The notes beneath the pieces are model-generated. The model searched no databases, was not told where the DNA came from, and worked only from the letters and a program-made list of their open reading frames with translations. The translations under genes were made by a program, and so were the position numbers. Below are positions 16,458-22,687 of a stretch of 28,777 bases of DNA, in pieces. Position 1 is the stretch's first letter. Every line of letters starts with the position of its first letter. Origin of the DNA: CAMXAS01 sp964442435 (GTDB taxonomy: Bacteria; Bacteroidota; Bacteroidia; Bacteroidales; P3); NCBI GenBank assembly GCA_964442435.1, contig CAYTZG010000021.1:1-28777 (forward strand), written 5' to 3'.

Positions 16458-16751
16458 ATGAAAGCGGTATTCATCATATTCAACCAAGCGAACGTAGAGC
16501 GTGTGGAATATCTTTTGGACACGCTTGAAATCCGCGGCTTTACGTGGTTCTCCAACGTGGAGGGACGCGGCAGCAAGACGGGCGACCCGCACCGCGGCAC
16601 CCATACGTGGCCGGAAATCAACTCGGCCGTCATCACGATAGTGGACGACGACAAGGTGCCGGCGATTTTAGACAAGGTGCACCGCCTGGACCAAGTGAAC
16701 GAAGAGGTCGGTATCCGCGCCTTCGTCTGGTCGGTGGAACAGACGGTTTAA
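16458..16751 (+). CDS. PII-like (GlnB-fold) small protein linked to the RND pump
   Basis: A 97-residue protein starting at ATG 16458, 14 nt after the pump gene. The sequence follows the PII ferredoxin-like fold: a first strand MKAVFIIFNQANVERVEYLLDTL, a T-loop-like region GFTWFSNVEGRGSKTGDPHRGTH (compare GxTxxxVxGxGrQkG in GlnB), and a second strand/helix INSAVITIVDDDKVPAILDKV. It ends GIRAFVWSVEQTV (compare GkIFVxPVExxv). PII-like proteins such as DUF3240 members are known next to RND pumps in other phyla. Role here is inferred: sensing a small molecule or regulating the pump. A perfect 10-bp hairpin follows the stop. Confidence 0.7.
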   Translation: MKAVFIIFNQANVERVEYLLDTLEIRGFTWFSNVEGRGSKTGDPHRGTHTWPEINSAVITIVDDDKVPAILDKVHRLDQVNEEVGIRAFVWSVEQTV

Positions 16752-16775
16752 GGGAAAGGCCGCACGGCCTTTCCC
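16752..16775. terminator. Hairpin between convergent genes, candidate bidirectional terminator
   Basis: A perfect inverted repeat GGGAAAGGCC (16752-16761) and GGCCTTTCCC (16766-16775) with a GCAC loop. It starts at the base after the PII-like stop codon and lies 4 nt beyond the stop of the opposing lipoprotein gene. No T-tract follows on either strand, so termination is inferred from position and stem strength. Confidence 0.6.
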
Positions 16776-16779
16776 CGCC

Positions 16780-17745
16780 CTACCGCAGACAGTCGGCCAG
16801 TTCGGCCTTCGTCAGGCTGACCGCAATAGGCCCCGATACGTAGGGCGCGATTTCATAGACCTGATATTGGAACACGATGGCATCGCCGCCCAAACGGAAC
16901 TGGGACGGCAATTCCACGGTGGCCAAATCGAAGATGTCGCGGCTCTCGGCGCTCTCCGCCAGTTTGGCCCGCACGCGGTCGCGCACCGTATCCATCATCT
17001 CGGGCTTGATGACCTCGGAGAGTTGGATTTCGGCGCCGGTCTTGGGGTTGACGTTGAGATAACGCACGGCCTGCGAGCCATGCGCGCCACCCGTATAGAG
17101 ATAGAGTTGCGTTTTCCACACCAAGACGTTCTTTTCCGCAACCTCCAGCAGCTGGTGGCATTCCAGTTCATAGGCCGCGGCATTGGGCGAAAAACGGCCG
17201 GCCTCTATATCGGCCACCAAGCCGCCCAAGTCCTGACGGTATTCATACAGATAACGATCGACCAAAGCCTGCATCCAGCCCTCGGTATGCGCCTGGCTGA
17301 GCGGATGTTGCGACAGAATCGCGTCGGCCAGCTGACGGCCATAGGTCGTGGCGATTTCCGCCTCGGGTTCCGCGGCTTCCACGGCCGCCATGAGTTCCAT
17401 GCCGGACGTAGCCTCCGACAGGGATTCGGACACGCCCGCCCCGCCGTCGCCCGGCTCGCTGTCGCCGTAGATGATGCCGCAGAGCGCGCCCAGCAACGCA
17501 TCGTTGATGCGGTCGGCCACCGCCTGCCCGTAGGGGCTCTTGGCCACCCAATCGGCCTGCAACGCCACCCGCAACCCGGACAGGCTGTCGGGGTCGGGAT
17601 GACTTTCATCCAACGGATACCAGGCCTCCAGGTTCGAAGACCCGAAACGGTACTGCTTGACCGACCGGCAGCCGGTCACAGTCCACAGCAAGGCCAACGC
17701 CAGCCCTGCGAATACCAAACCCAAACCTTTGAAAGACGATTTCAT
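16780..17745 (-). CDS. DUF3298-type (RsiV/PdaC-like) lipoprotein
   Basis: The open frame reaches back to 18837, but that part is the shadow of the MscS gene. The start is ATG 17745, preceded by a strong Shine-Dalgarno AAGGAGG (GGAGG at 17751-17755) and opening a lipoprotein signal MKSSFKGLGLVFAGLALALLW...TGC (Cys26). The 321-residue product has a variable N-terminal half rich in Glu and Ala. A C-terminal domain contains TQLYLYTGGAHGSQAVRYLNVNPKTGAEIQLSEVI and ends FRLGGDAIVFQYQVYEIAPYVSGPIAVSLTKAELADCL. That combination (GGAHG, strand with FxYxxYEIAPYxxG) is the DUF4163/DUF3298 signature found in RsiV and PdaC. Function is unknown; the protein is probably periplasmic and membrane-anchored. 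It is divergent from the MscS gene with overlapping promoters. Confidence 0.8.
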   Translation of the reverse strand: MKSSFKGLGLVFAGLALALLWTVTGCRSVKQYRFGSSNLEAWYPLDESHPDPDSLSGLRVALQADWVAKSPYGQAVADRINDALLGALCGIIYGDSEPGDGGAGVSESLSEATSGMELMAAVEAAEPEAEIATTYGRQLADAILSQHPLSQAHTEGWMQALVDRYLYEYRQDLGGLVADIEAGRFSPNAAAYELECHQLLEVAEKNVLVWKTQLYLYTGGAHGSQAVRYLNVNPKTGAEIQLSEVIKPEMMDTVRDRVRAKLAESAESRDIFDLATVELPSQFRLGGDAIVFQYQVYEIAPYVSGPIAVSLTKAELADCLR

Positions 17746-17765
17746 AACGACCTCCTTTTTGATGA

Positions 17766-17773
17766 CAAATGTA
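17766..17773 (-). promoter_or_regulatory. -7 promoter box of the DUF3298-type lipoprotein gene
   Basis: The minus strand reads TACATTTG (TAnnTTTG), 20 nt upstream of the start codon and just upstream of the AAGGAGG sequence. No clear -33 element is seen. It faces the MscS promoter only 11 bp away. Confidence 0.55.
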
Positions 17774-17784
17774 GCAAATTTTCT

Positions 17785-17792
17785 TAATTTTG
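17785..17792 (+). promoter_or_regulatory. -7 promoter box of the MscS-type channel gene
   Basis: TAATTTTG matches TAnnTTTG, 19 nt before the ATG. A TTTTG at 17757-17761 could serve as the -33 element, though its 23-nt spacing is longer than usual. Confidence 0.55.
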
Positions 17793-17811
17793 CAGGAAAC
17801 ATAGCCTTTAT

Positions 17812-19098
17812 ATGATACTCAAATTCCTTTTGGACCTCATCGCCCGCTTCGGACTCTTTCTGGCGGCCTCCGGCTGGCACGCCGGCGCCATCCGCATCAC
17901 CACCACCTTGGCCGTGCTCATCAGCGTGGGCCTGTTCACGTGGGGGCTCTACTGGGTGCTGCGCTTCGTCCTCTCCAAAATCGTGCGCGCCATCGCCACC
18001 AAAAACAAGACCCGCATCGGCGACATCCTCATCCGGCAGCACGTCATACGGCGCATCTCCTACCTCATCATCTGCATCATCTTCTACAACGCCGTGCCCG
18101 GCATCTTCGACGAGTTCCAAGGCTGGATCAAACCCTTGCAGAAGCTGCTCGCCATCGGCACGCTCTGGTACGCCGTCCGCATCATCGTGGGGCTCCTGTG
18201 GTGCGTGGTCGATTACCAGACCACCTATCAGAGCGACAAACAACGCTCGTTCAAGGGCTTGATTCAGTTCGCGACGATTATCGTCTATTTCCTCGGCGCC
18301 ATCATCCTGCTCTCGATACTGCTGAACAAATCGCCGCTCGTGTTCATCGGCGGCTTGGGGGCGGCCTCGGCCGTGCTCATGTTGATTTTCCGCGACAGCA
18401 TCCTGGGGCTGGTGGCGGGCGTGCAGCTGGCCTACAACGACATCGTGCGCATAGGCGACTGGATTACGATGGCTAAGTTCAACGCCGACGGCACCGTGGT
18501 GGATATCACGCTCACAACCGTCAAGGTGCAGAATTTCGACCTGACCGTGACGACGATTCCGGCCTACAACCTGATTTCCGACTCGGTCGTCAACTGGCGG
18601 AATATGTCCGATTCCAAACACCGCCGCATCCAACGCGCGTTCAACATCGACATGACGGGCATCCGTTTCTGTGAGCCGGATTTCATCGCGCATCTGGCGC
18701 ACATGGAGGCGTTGGCGGATTTCATGAAGCCCTATGCGGCCGTGGCCACGGCGGAAGCCGAAACCGCCTTGCCGCACGGCGGCCTGACCAACGTGTTCCT
18801 GTTCCGCAAATACATCGAATTCTACCTGCGTCACCACCCGAATATCGAAAACGCCGACGGCTATACGCTCATGGTGCGTCAGCTGGCCATGGACGACTTC
18901 GGGCTACCGCTTCAGATATACTGCTTTACCCGCACCTCCGAATGGCTGACCTACGAAGCCATACAGGCCGACCTCTTCGACCACCTGCTGGCCATGGCGC
19001 CCGTCTTCGGGCTGGCCGTCTTCGAACGCACCGCCCAGGTGGACGCCCGCCTCGGCGGCACCGGCCTGCCGACGATAGAGGCGCCCACCCGCCCGTAG
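17812..19098 (+). CDS. MscS-family mechanosensitive channel, YbdG-like
   Basis: A 428-residue inner-membrane protein with five hydrophobic spans in the first 200 residues. The MscS pore helix and beta domain follow at about 180-260: FIGGLGAASAVLMLIFRDSILGLVAGVQLAYNDIVRIGDWITM, then ADGTVVDITLTTVKVQNFDLTVTTIPAYNLISDSVVNW. The Gly/Ala-rich pore-lining segment and FRDSILGLVAG are diagnostic. The extended C-terminal cytoplasmic region (about 270-425) and the segment NMSDSKHRRIQRAFNIDMTGIRFC match the YbdG branch rather than short MscS. Such channels release solutes on osmotic down-shock. The gene is divergent from the DUF3298 lipoprotein and is followed by a tRNA-Ser. Confidence 0.9.
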   Translation: MILKFLLDLIARFGLFLAASGWHAGAIRITTTLAVLISVGLFTWGLYWVLRFVLSKIVRAIATKNKTRIGDILIRQHVIRRISYLIICIIFYNAVPGIFDEFQGWIKPLQKLLAIGTLWYAVRIIVGLLWCVVDYQTTYQSDKQRSFKGLIQFATIIVYFLGAIILLSILLNKSPLVFIGGLGAASAVLMLIFRDSILGLVAGVQLAYNDIVRIGDWITMAKFNADGTVVDITLTTVKVQNFDLTVTTIPAYNLISDSVVNWRNMSDSKHRRIQRAFNIDMTGIRFCEPDFIAHLAHMEALADFMKPYAAVATAEAETALPHGGLTNVFLFRKYIEFYLRHHPNIENADGYTLMVRQLAMDDFGLPLQIYCFTRTSEWLTYEAIQADLFDHLLAMAPVFGLAVFERTAQVDARLGGTGLPTIEAPTRP

Positions 19099-19122
19099 GC
19101 ACGTAAGGGCGCGGGGCGGCCG

Positions 19123-19154
19123 TTTGTCATTCTCGAAAATTATCGCTACCTTTG
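19123..19154 (+). promoter_or_regulatory. Promoter of tRNA-Ser(GCU)
   Basis: TTTG (19123-19126) and TACCTTTG (19147-19154) are 20 nt apart, a full consensus match. The tRNA begins 86 nt downstream, so the primary transcript has an unusually long 5' leader to be removed by processing. Confidence 0.7.
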
Positions 19155-19240
19155 CGCTCGTTTTCACGCCGGCTTTGAGTCTGCTTCCTTGCAGGCATAT
19201 GGGTTTCAAACCGGTTGGAAACGCGTCGGCCTTTGATTCC

Positions 19241-19328
19241 GGAAAGGTGGGTGAGTGGCTGAAACCAACAGTTTGCTAAACTGTCGTACGGGTTTACTGT
19301 ACCGGGGGTTCGAATCCCCCCCTTTCCG
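19241..19328 (+). tRNA. tRNA-Ser (anticodon GCU)
   Basis: An 88-nt class II tRNA. The acceptor stem GGAAAGG (19241-19247) pairs with CCTTTCC (19321-19327), and the discriminator is G. The anticodon loop centres on GCT in CAGTTTGCTAAACTG, a long variable arm follows, and the T arm is GGGGGTTCGAATCCCCC. The CCA end is not encoded. It decodes AGC/AGU serine codons. Confidence 0.95.
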
Positions 19329-19346
19329 CAAGGCGATGCAAGAGGA

Positions 19347-19377
19347 AGCCTTGGGATGTAATCCCAAGGCTTTTTTT
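19347..19377 (+). terminator. Intrinsic terminator of tRNA-Ser(GCU)
   Basis: A perfect 11-bp stem AGCCTTGGGAT / ATCCCAAGGCT with a GTA loop, followed by seven T. It lies 18 nt past the tRNA end. Confidence 0.9.
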
Positions 19378-19381
19378 ATTC

Positions 19382-19512
19382 GCGCCGAGCCAAGCTTGCT
19401 TGAGCGAGGCGCAGAATGAAAAAAGCCTGCGGCGCGGAACGCGCCAAGGCTTCCTCGCAAACCCGCCTTGCCGGCTCCCCTCCGGGATCACCGAGCGCAG
19501 CGAGGTAATCCC
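19382..19512. repeat. Structured post-tRNA tail, copy A
   Basis: This 131-bp stretch aligns with 26499-26628 downstream of the other tRNA-Ser. Shared blocks in order are GCGCCGAG, AGCTTGCT, GGCGCA, an A-run, GCGGAACGCGC, AGGCTT and CGAGCGCAGCGAG followed by TAATCCC. Copy A folds into a GCGCC/GGCGC hairpin with an inner AAGCTTGCTT, then a second hairpin AAGCCT-GGCGCG / CGCGCC-AGGCTT (19423-19452). No coding potential is evident. Confidence 0.65.
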
Positions 19513-19542
19513 CTCTGAATCTAGTATTCCACCTGAAACGCG

Positions 19543-19570
19543 AACGGGCGACTCTTTTGAGCCGCCCGTT
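19543..19570. terminator. Hairpin downstream of SUMF1-like copy 1
   Basis: AACGGGCG-a-CTC (19543-19553) pairs with GAG-c-CGCCCGTT (19559-19570) around a short T-rich loop, an 11-bp stem with one mismatch. It lies beyond the end of the minus-strand SUMF1-like gene and may end its transcript or protect its 3' end. It lacks a clear T-tract. Confidence 0.45.
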
Positions 19571-19588
19571 TGCAAAACCATCAACGCC

Positions 19589-19684
19589 TTACCTTACCAC
19601 CACTTTGCTCCGTCTGCCGTCGGCCACCACGCGCAGGATATACACGCCGGGGCGCGGGAGCTTAAGCCGGATGGGATGCCCGTT
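19589..19684 (-). pseudogene. Remnant of a T9SS C-terminal sorting signal, copy 1
   Basis: Just past the SUMF1-like stop, in another frame, the minus strand encodes a 31-codon tail containing LKLPRPGVYILRVVADGRR and ending SKVVVR-stop. This is the pattern of the end of a type A T9SS C-terminal domain (LPxGxYxxRVxxDGxxxxxKVVxR). A TAA in the same frame directly precedes it, so it cannot be read through from the lipoprotein. It is probably the 3' scar of a former cargo gene. Confidence 0.55.
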
Positions 19685-19689
19685 TTAAC

Positions 19690-20877
19690 CTAACGCTCAC
19701 AGACAACGCGGAAGCCAAGGTTGTAGTACCAGGAGTCGGGCGTGTGGCTGTCCCGACACGACACGCGGCAGTCCTGCGCGCCGCATTCCCAGCAGCCCCC
19801 GCGATACACGCGGAAAGACTCACTCTCACTGGACGGACCCTGCGGATTAACGGACGGAGAACTGCCGTAATAATCGCTGTTGTGCCAGTCCGAGCACCAC
19901 TCCGATACGTTGCCGCTCATATCGTACAAGCCCAAACCGTTCGGCCGCTTTTGGCCCACCGAATGCGAGGAGAAAGCTCTTGCACTGTTTTCCCAACACC
20001 ACGCTACATCATCATAACTATTGCCCCCCGCGTATTTCGTACCGTCGGCCTGTTGGCCGCCACGCGCCGCGTACTCCCATTCCGCCTCCGTCGGCAAGCG
20101 GTACGTCTTGCCCGTCAGCTCGCTCAATTTCGTACAGAAAGCCTGCGCATCATACCAACTCACATCATACATCGGATAATCATCACCAATGCCATATGGA
20201 GACCAACCGTTTTCCGAAATAATATCCGACAACGTCGTCCCCATCACGGCCGCCCACTGCCCCTGCGTCACCTCAAACTTGCCGATGTAAAAGCCGTCCA
20301 ACGTCACTTCGTGGACGGGCTTTTCGTCATAGTAAGCATCATCGCCCTGCTCCGCAGTCGCACCCATCTCGAACGTACCGCCCTCCACGGCCACCATCTG
20401 CAACGACATGCCGAACGCCGTCTCCTCATAGTCCGAACCCACCGCCCCCGGTACAAATGTCTTGACACGGACTTTCAGCTGCATCTCACCCGCCTCCGAT
20501 ACGACATTCAACACCGCCTCGCTTTCTTCCGACGGCAATTTAGACCTGTCTATCGTCAAGTATATCCGTTCTGAGGCGCCCGGCGCCAGTTTACCGCTCT
20601 GCTTGCTACACTTAAGCCAGTCCTCCGCCAACGTCGGTATCTCCCACTCCACAATCGAACTGCCCGTATTCTTAAGTTTGAAAACGCCTTTAAACACCCT
20701 TTCCAAATACAATTCGGACAGCGCATTGTCGTTCGTATCCAATATCTGCATTTCCACCGACCCTTTTTCCGGTACAGTTCCGTTATCATCCTGTTCATTC
20801 GGTTTGTCGCAGCCCGTCCAAATGGCCGCGAACAGGCACAGGAGCAAGCCCATGCCCATGTAATTCAGTTTTTTCAT
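19690..20877 (-). CDS. SUMF1/FGE-like lipoprotein, tandem copy 1
   Basis: A 395-residue lipoprotein with signal MKKLNYMGMGLLLCLFAAIW and lipobox ending at Cys23. Residues about 40-145 form an Ig-like/BACON-type domain (LKNTGSSIVEWEIPTLAEDWLKCSKQSGKLAPG). Residues about 155-395 form a formylglycine-generating-enzyme (SUMF1) domain: VEGGTFEMGATAEQ, VTLDGFYIGKFEVTQGQWAAVMG, YRLPTEAEWEYAARGG, NGLGLYDMSGNVSEWCSDW and YRGGCWEC...LGFRVV. Cys365 and Cys370 (GGCWEC-GAQDC) align with human FGE Cys336/Cys341, the copper-site pair. True FGEs oxidise a sulfatase cysteine to formylglycine, but many Bacteroidetes SUMF1 lipoproteins are not enzymes. It sits 131 bp downstream of copy 2 and has lost copy 2's upstream region, so it probably depends on read-through. 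It differs from copy 2 at four residues. Confidence 0.88.
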   Translation of the reverse strand: MKKLNYMGMGLLLCLFAAIWTGCDKPNEQDDNGTVPEKGSVEMQILDTNDNALSELYLERVFKGVFKLKNTGSSIVEWEIPTLAEDWLKCSKQSGKLAPGASERIYLTIDRSKLPSEESEAVLNVVSEAGEMQLKVRVKTFVPGAVGSDYEETAFGMSLQMVAVEGGTFEMGATAEQGDDAYYDEKPVHEVTLDGFYIGKFEVTQGQWAAVMGTTLSDIISENGWSPYGIGDDYPMYDVSWYDAQAFCTKLSELTGKTYRLPTEAEWEYAARGGQQADGTKYAGGNSYDDVAWCWENSARAFSSHSVGQKRPNGLGLYDMSGNVSEWCSDWHNSDYYGSSPSVNPQGPSSESESFRVYRGGCWECGAQDCRVSCRDSHTPDSWYYNLGFRVVCER

Positions 20878-20907
20878 GTCAATTATTTATTTAAAACCAT
20901 CAACGCC

Positions 20908-21003
20908 TTACCTTACCACCACTTTGCTCCGTCTGCCGTCGGCCACCACGCGCAGGATATACACGCCGGGGCGCGGGAGCTTAAGCCGGATGGGATGCCC
21001 GTT
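20908..21003 (-). pseudogene. Remnant of a T9SS C-terminal sorting signal, copy 2
   Basis: Identical to the copy at 19589-19684 and at the same place after the SUMF1-like stop codon, so it was duplicated as part of the 1,319-bp unit. It fills most of the gap between the two lipoprotein genes. Confidence 0.55.
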
Positions 21004-21008
21004 TTAAC

Positions 21009-22196
21009 CTAACGCTCACAGACAACGCGGAAGCCAAGGTTGTAGTACCAGGAGTCGGGCGTGTGGCTGTCCCGACACGACACGCGGCAGTCCTGCGCGC
21101 CGCATTCCCAGCAGCCCCCGCGATACACGCGGAAAGACTCACTCTCACTGGACGGACCCTGCGGATTAACGGACGGAGAACTGCCGTAATAATCGCTGTT
21201 GTGCCAGTCCGAGCACCACTCCGATACGTTGCCGCTCATATCGTACAAGCCCAAACCGTTCGGCCGCTTTTGGCCCACCGAATGCGAGGAGAAAGCTCTT
21301 GCACTGTTTTCCCAACACCACGCTACATCATCATAACTATTGCCCCCCGCGTATTTCGTACCGTCGGCCTGTTGGCCGCCACGCGCCGCGTACTCCCATT
21401 CCGCCTCCGTCGGCAAGCGGTACGTCTTGCCCGTCAGCTCGCTCAATTTCGTACAGAAAGCCTGCGCATCATACCAACTCACATCATACATCGGATAATC
21501 ATCACCAATGCCATATGGAGACCAACCGTTTTCCGAAATAATATCCGACAACGTCGTCCCCATCACGGCCGCCCACTGCCCCTGCGTCACCTCAAACTTG
21601 CCGATGTAAAAGCCGTCCAACGTCACTTCGTGGACGGGCTTTTCGTCATAGTAAGCATCATCGCCCTGCTCCGCAGTCGCACCCATCTCGAACGTACCGC
21701 CCTCCACGGCCACCATCTGCAACGACATGCCGAACGCCGTCTCCTCATAGTCCGAACCCACCGCCCCCGGTACAAATGTCTTGACACGGACTTTCAGCTG
21801 CATCTCACCCGCCTCCGATACGACATTCAACACCGCCTCGCTTTCTTCCGACGGCAATTTAGACCTGTCTATCGTCAAGTATATCCGTTCTGAGGCGCCC
21901 GGCGCCAGTTTACCGCTCTGCTTGCTACACTTAAGCCAGTCCTCCGCCAACGTCGGTATCTCCCACTCCACAATCGAACTGCCCGTATTCTTAAGTTTGA
22001 AAACGCCTTTAAACACCCATTCCAAATACAATTCGGACAGCGCATAGTCGTTCGTATCCAATATCTGCATTTCCACCGACTCTTTTTCCGGTACAGTTCC
22101 GTTATCATCCTGTTCATTCGGTTTGTCGCAGCCACTCCAAATGGCCGCAAACAGGCACAGCAACAAGCCCATGCCCATGTAATTCAGTTTTTTCAT
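21009..22196 (-). CDS. SUMF1/FGE-like lipoprotein, tandem copy 2
   Basis: A 395-residue near-duplicate of copy 1: lipoprotein signal, BACON-like domain and SUMF1 domain with the same Cys365/Cys370 pair. It differs at residue 21 (Ser for Thr, next to the lipobox) and at three sites in the N-terminal domain (KESVE for KGSVE, NDYAL for NDNAL, YLEWVF for YLERVF). The whole SUMF1 domain is identical at protein and DNA level by eye. It is nearest to the likely promoter, which should lie in the AT-rich 22214-22260 stretch, although no clean TAnnTTTG box is visible there. The 131-bp gap to copy 1 contains no obvious terminator, so both may share a transcript. Confidence 0.9.
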   Translation of the reverse strand: MKKLNYMGMGLLLCLFAAIWSGCDKPNEQDDNGTVPEKESVEMQILDTNDYALSELYLEWVFKGVFKLKNTGSSIVEWEIPTLAEDWLKCSKQSGKLAPGASERIYLTIDRSKLPSEESEAVLNVVSEAGEMQLKVRVKTFVPGAVGSDYEETAFGMSLQMVAVEGGTFEMGATAEQGDDAYYDEKPVHEVTLDGFYIGKFEVTQGQWAAVMGTTLSDIISENGWSPYGIGDDYPMYDVSWYDAQAFCTKLSELTGKTYRLPTEAEWEYAARGGQQADGTKYAGGNSYDDVAWCWENSARAFSSHSVGQKRPNGLGLYDMSGNVSEWCSDWHNSDYYGSSPSVNPQGPSSESESFRVYRGGCWECGAQDCRVSCRDSHTPDSWYYNLGFRVVCER

Positions 22197-22213
22197 GTCA
22201 ATTATTTATTTAA

Positions 22214-22687
22214 TTACTATTTTTCAATATCTTAAAAAATCAACCGAACTATCGTCCGTCCGATTTTGGCGGCCAATATACTATATATATATATATTCTG
22301 GCCAAATTTTTCGGGCACTTTTTTTGAAAAAGTTTTCAACAAATCGAATAGAATAGTGTAGAAGGCGGTTTTACGTCCTTTTCTTTCGCCGAAAAGATGG
22401 CAAAAAGCGCGATGCTGCGCATCGCTACTCGTTACCTTTTCTTTGCCCGTAAAGAAAAGGTAACCGAAAAGAAACGGCCACTGCGTGGTGCTAAAAGCGG
22501 CCCCCTAGCGCGAAGTCCTCCTCCGCGCTTACGCGCTACGTCGGGCGCCTACCCACGAGGCCAGCCAACGCGCACAAAACATCATTAGAGCTGGAGCGAA
22601 CGTCCGACGCGCCGCAATGCCGCCGAGATTTCACACTTTTTTCGTTAAAACCCGAGGTCAAACGTACATTAATAAACGATAAAAATT
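22214..22687. repeat. Intergenic block with TA microsatellite and stacked palindromes
   Basis: There is no convincing gene in these 474 bp. A (TA)7 run (22282-22295) sits inside GGCCA/TGGCC arms (22271-22275, 22299-22303). From 22400 on there are strong hairpins: GCGATGC-tgc-GCATCGC (22409-22425), and a perfect 14-bp stem GTTACCTTTTCTTT / AAAGAAAAGGTAAC with loop GCCCGT (22431-22464). Further GC-rich palindromes occur at about 22468-22560 (CCACTGCGTGG, GCGCTTACGCGC). The block looks like an interspersed extragenic repeat. A 63-codon open frame here only reflects the repeat. Confidence 0.6.

Larger units (their letters stand above)
19574..20892. repeat. Tandem duplication unit 1 (1,319 bp)
   Basis: This unit contains one whole SUMF1-like gene, 16 bp of its 5' flank and its 3' flank including the T9SS-signal remnant. 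It is directly followed by unit 2 at an offset of exactly 1,319 bp. By eye the two are identical except for about eight substitutions between 20700 and 20850. The junction lies in TTAAAACCATC. Confidence 0.92.
20893..22211. repeat. Tandem duplication unit 2 (1,319 bp)
   Basis: The second unit, in direct orientation and abutting unit 1. It is the promoter-proximal copy for the minus-strand genes. The match ends within TTTATTTAA (about 22213), where the unique upstream sequence begins. Confidence 0.92.

Noticed and set aside
17746..18837. N-terminal extension of the DUF3298-type lipoprotein frame through the MscS gene
   Set aside because: The extension is antisense to the MscS gene. A lipoprotein signal, Shine-Dalgarno and promoter mark the start at 17745.
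19400..19693. 97-codon plus-strand frame over the post-tRNA tail
   Set aside because: It crosses the hairpins, the tail repeat and the antisense of the T9SS remnant; there is no promoter or conserved coding pattern.
22397..22588. 63-codon open frame (MAKSAMLRIATRYLFFARKE...)
   Set aside because: It is made of palindromic repeat sequence. Such translations are often annotated as proteins but show no conserved coding signature.
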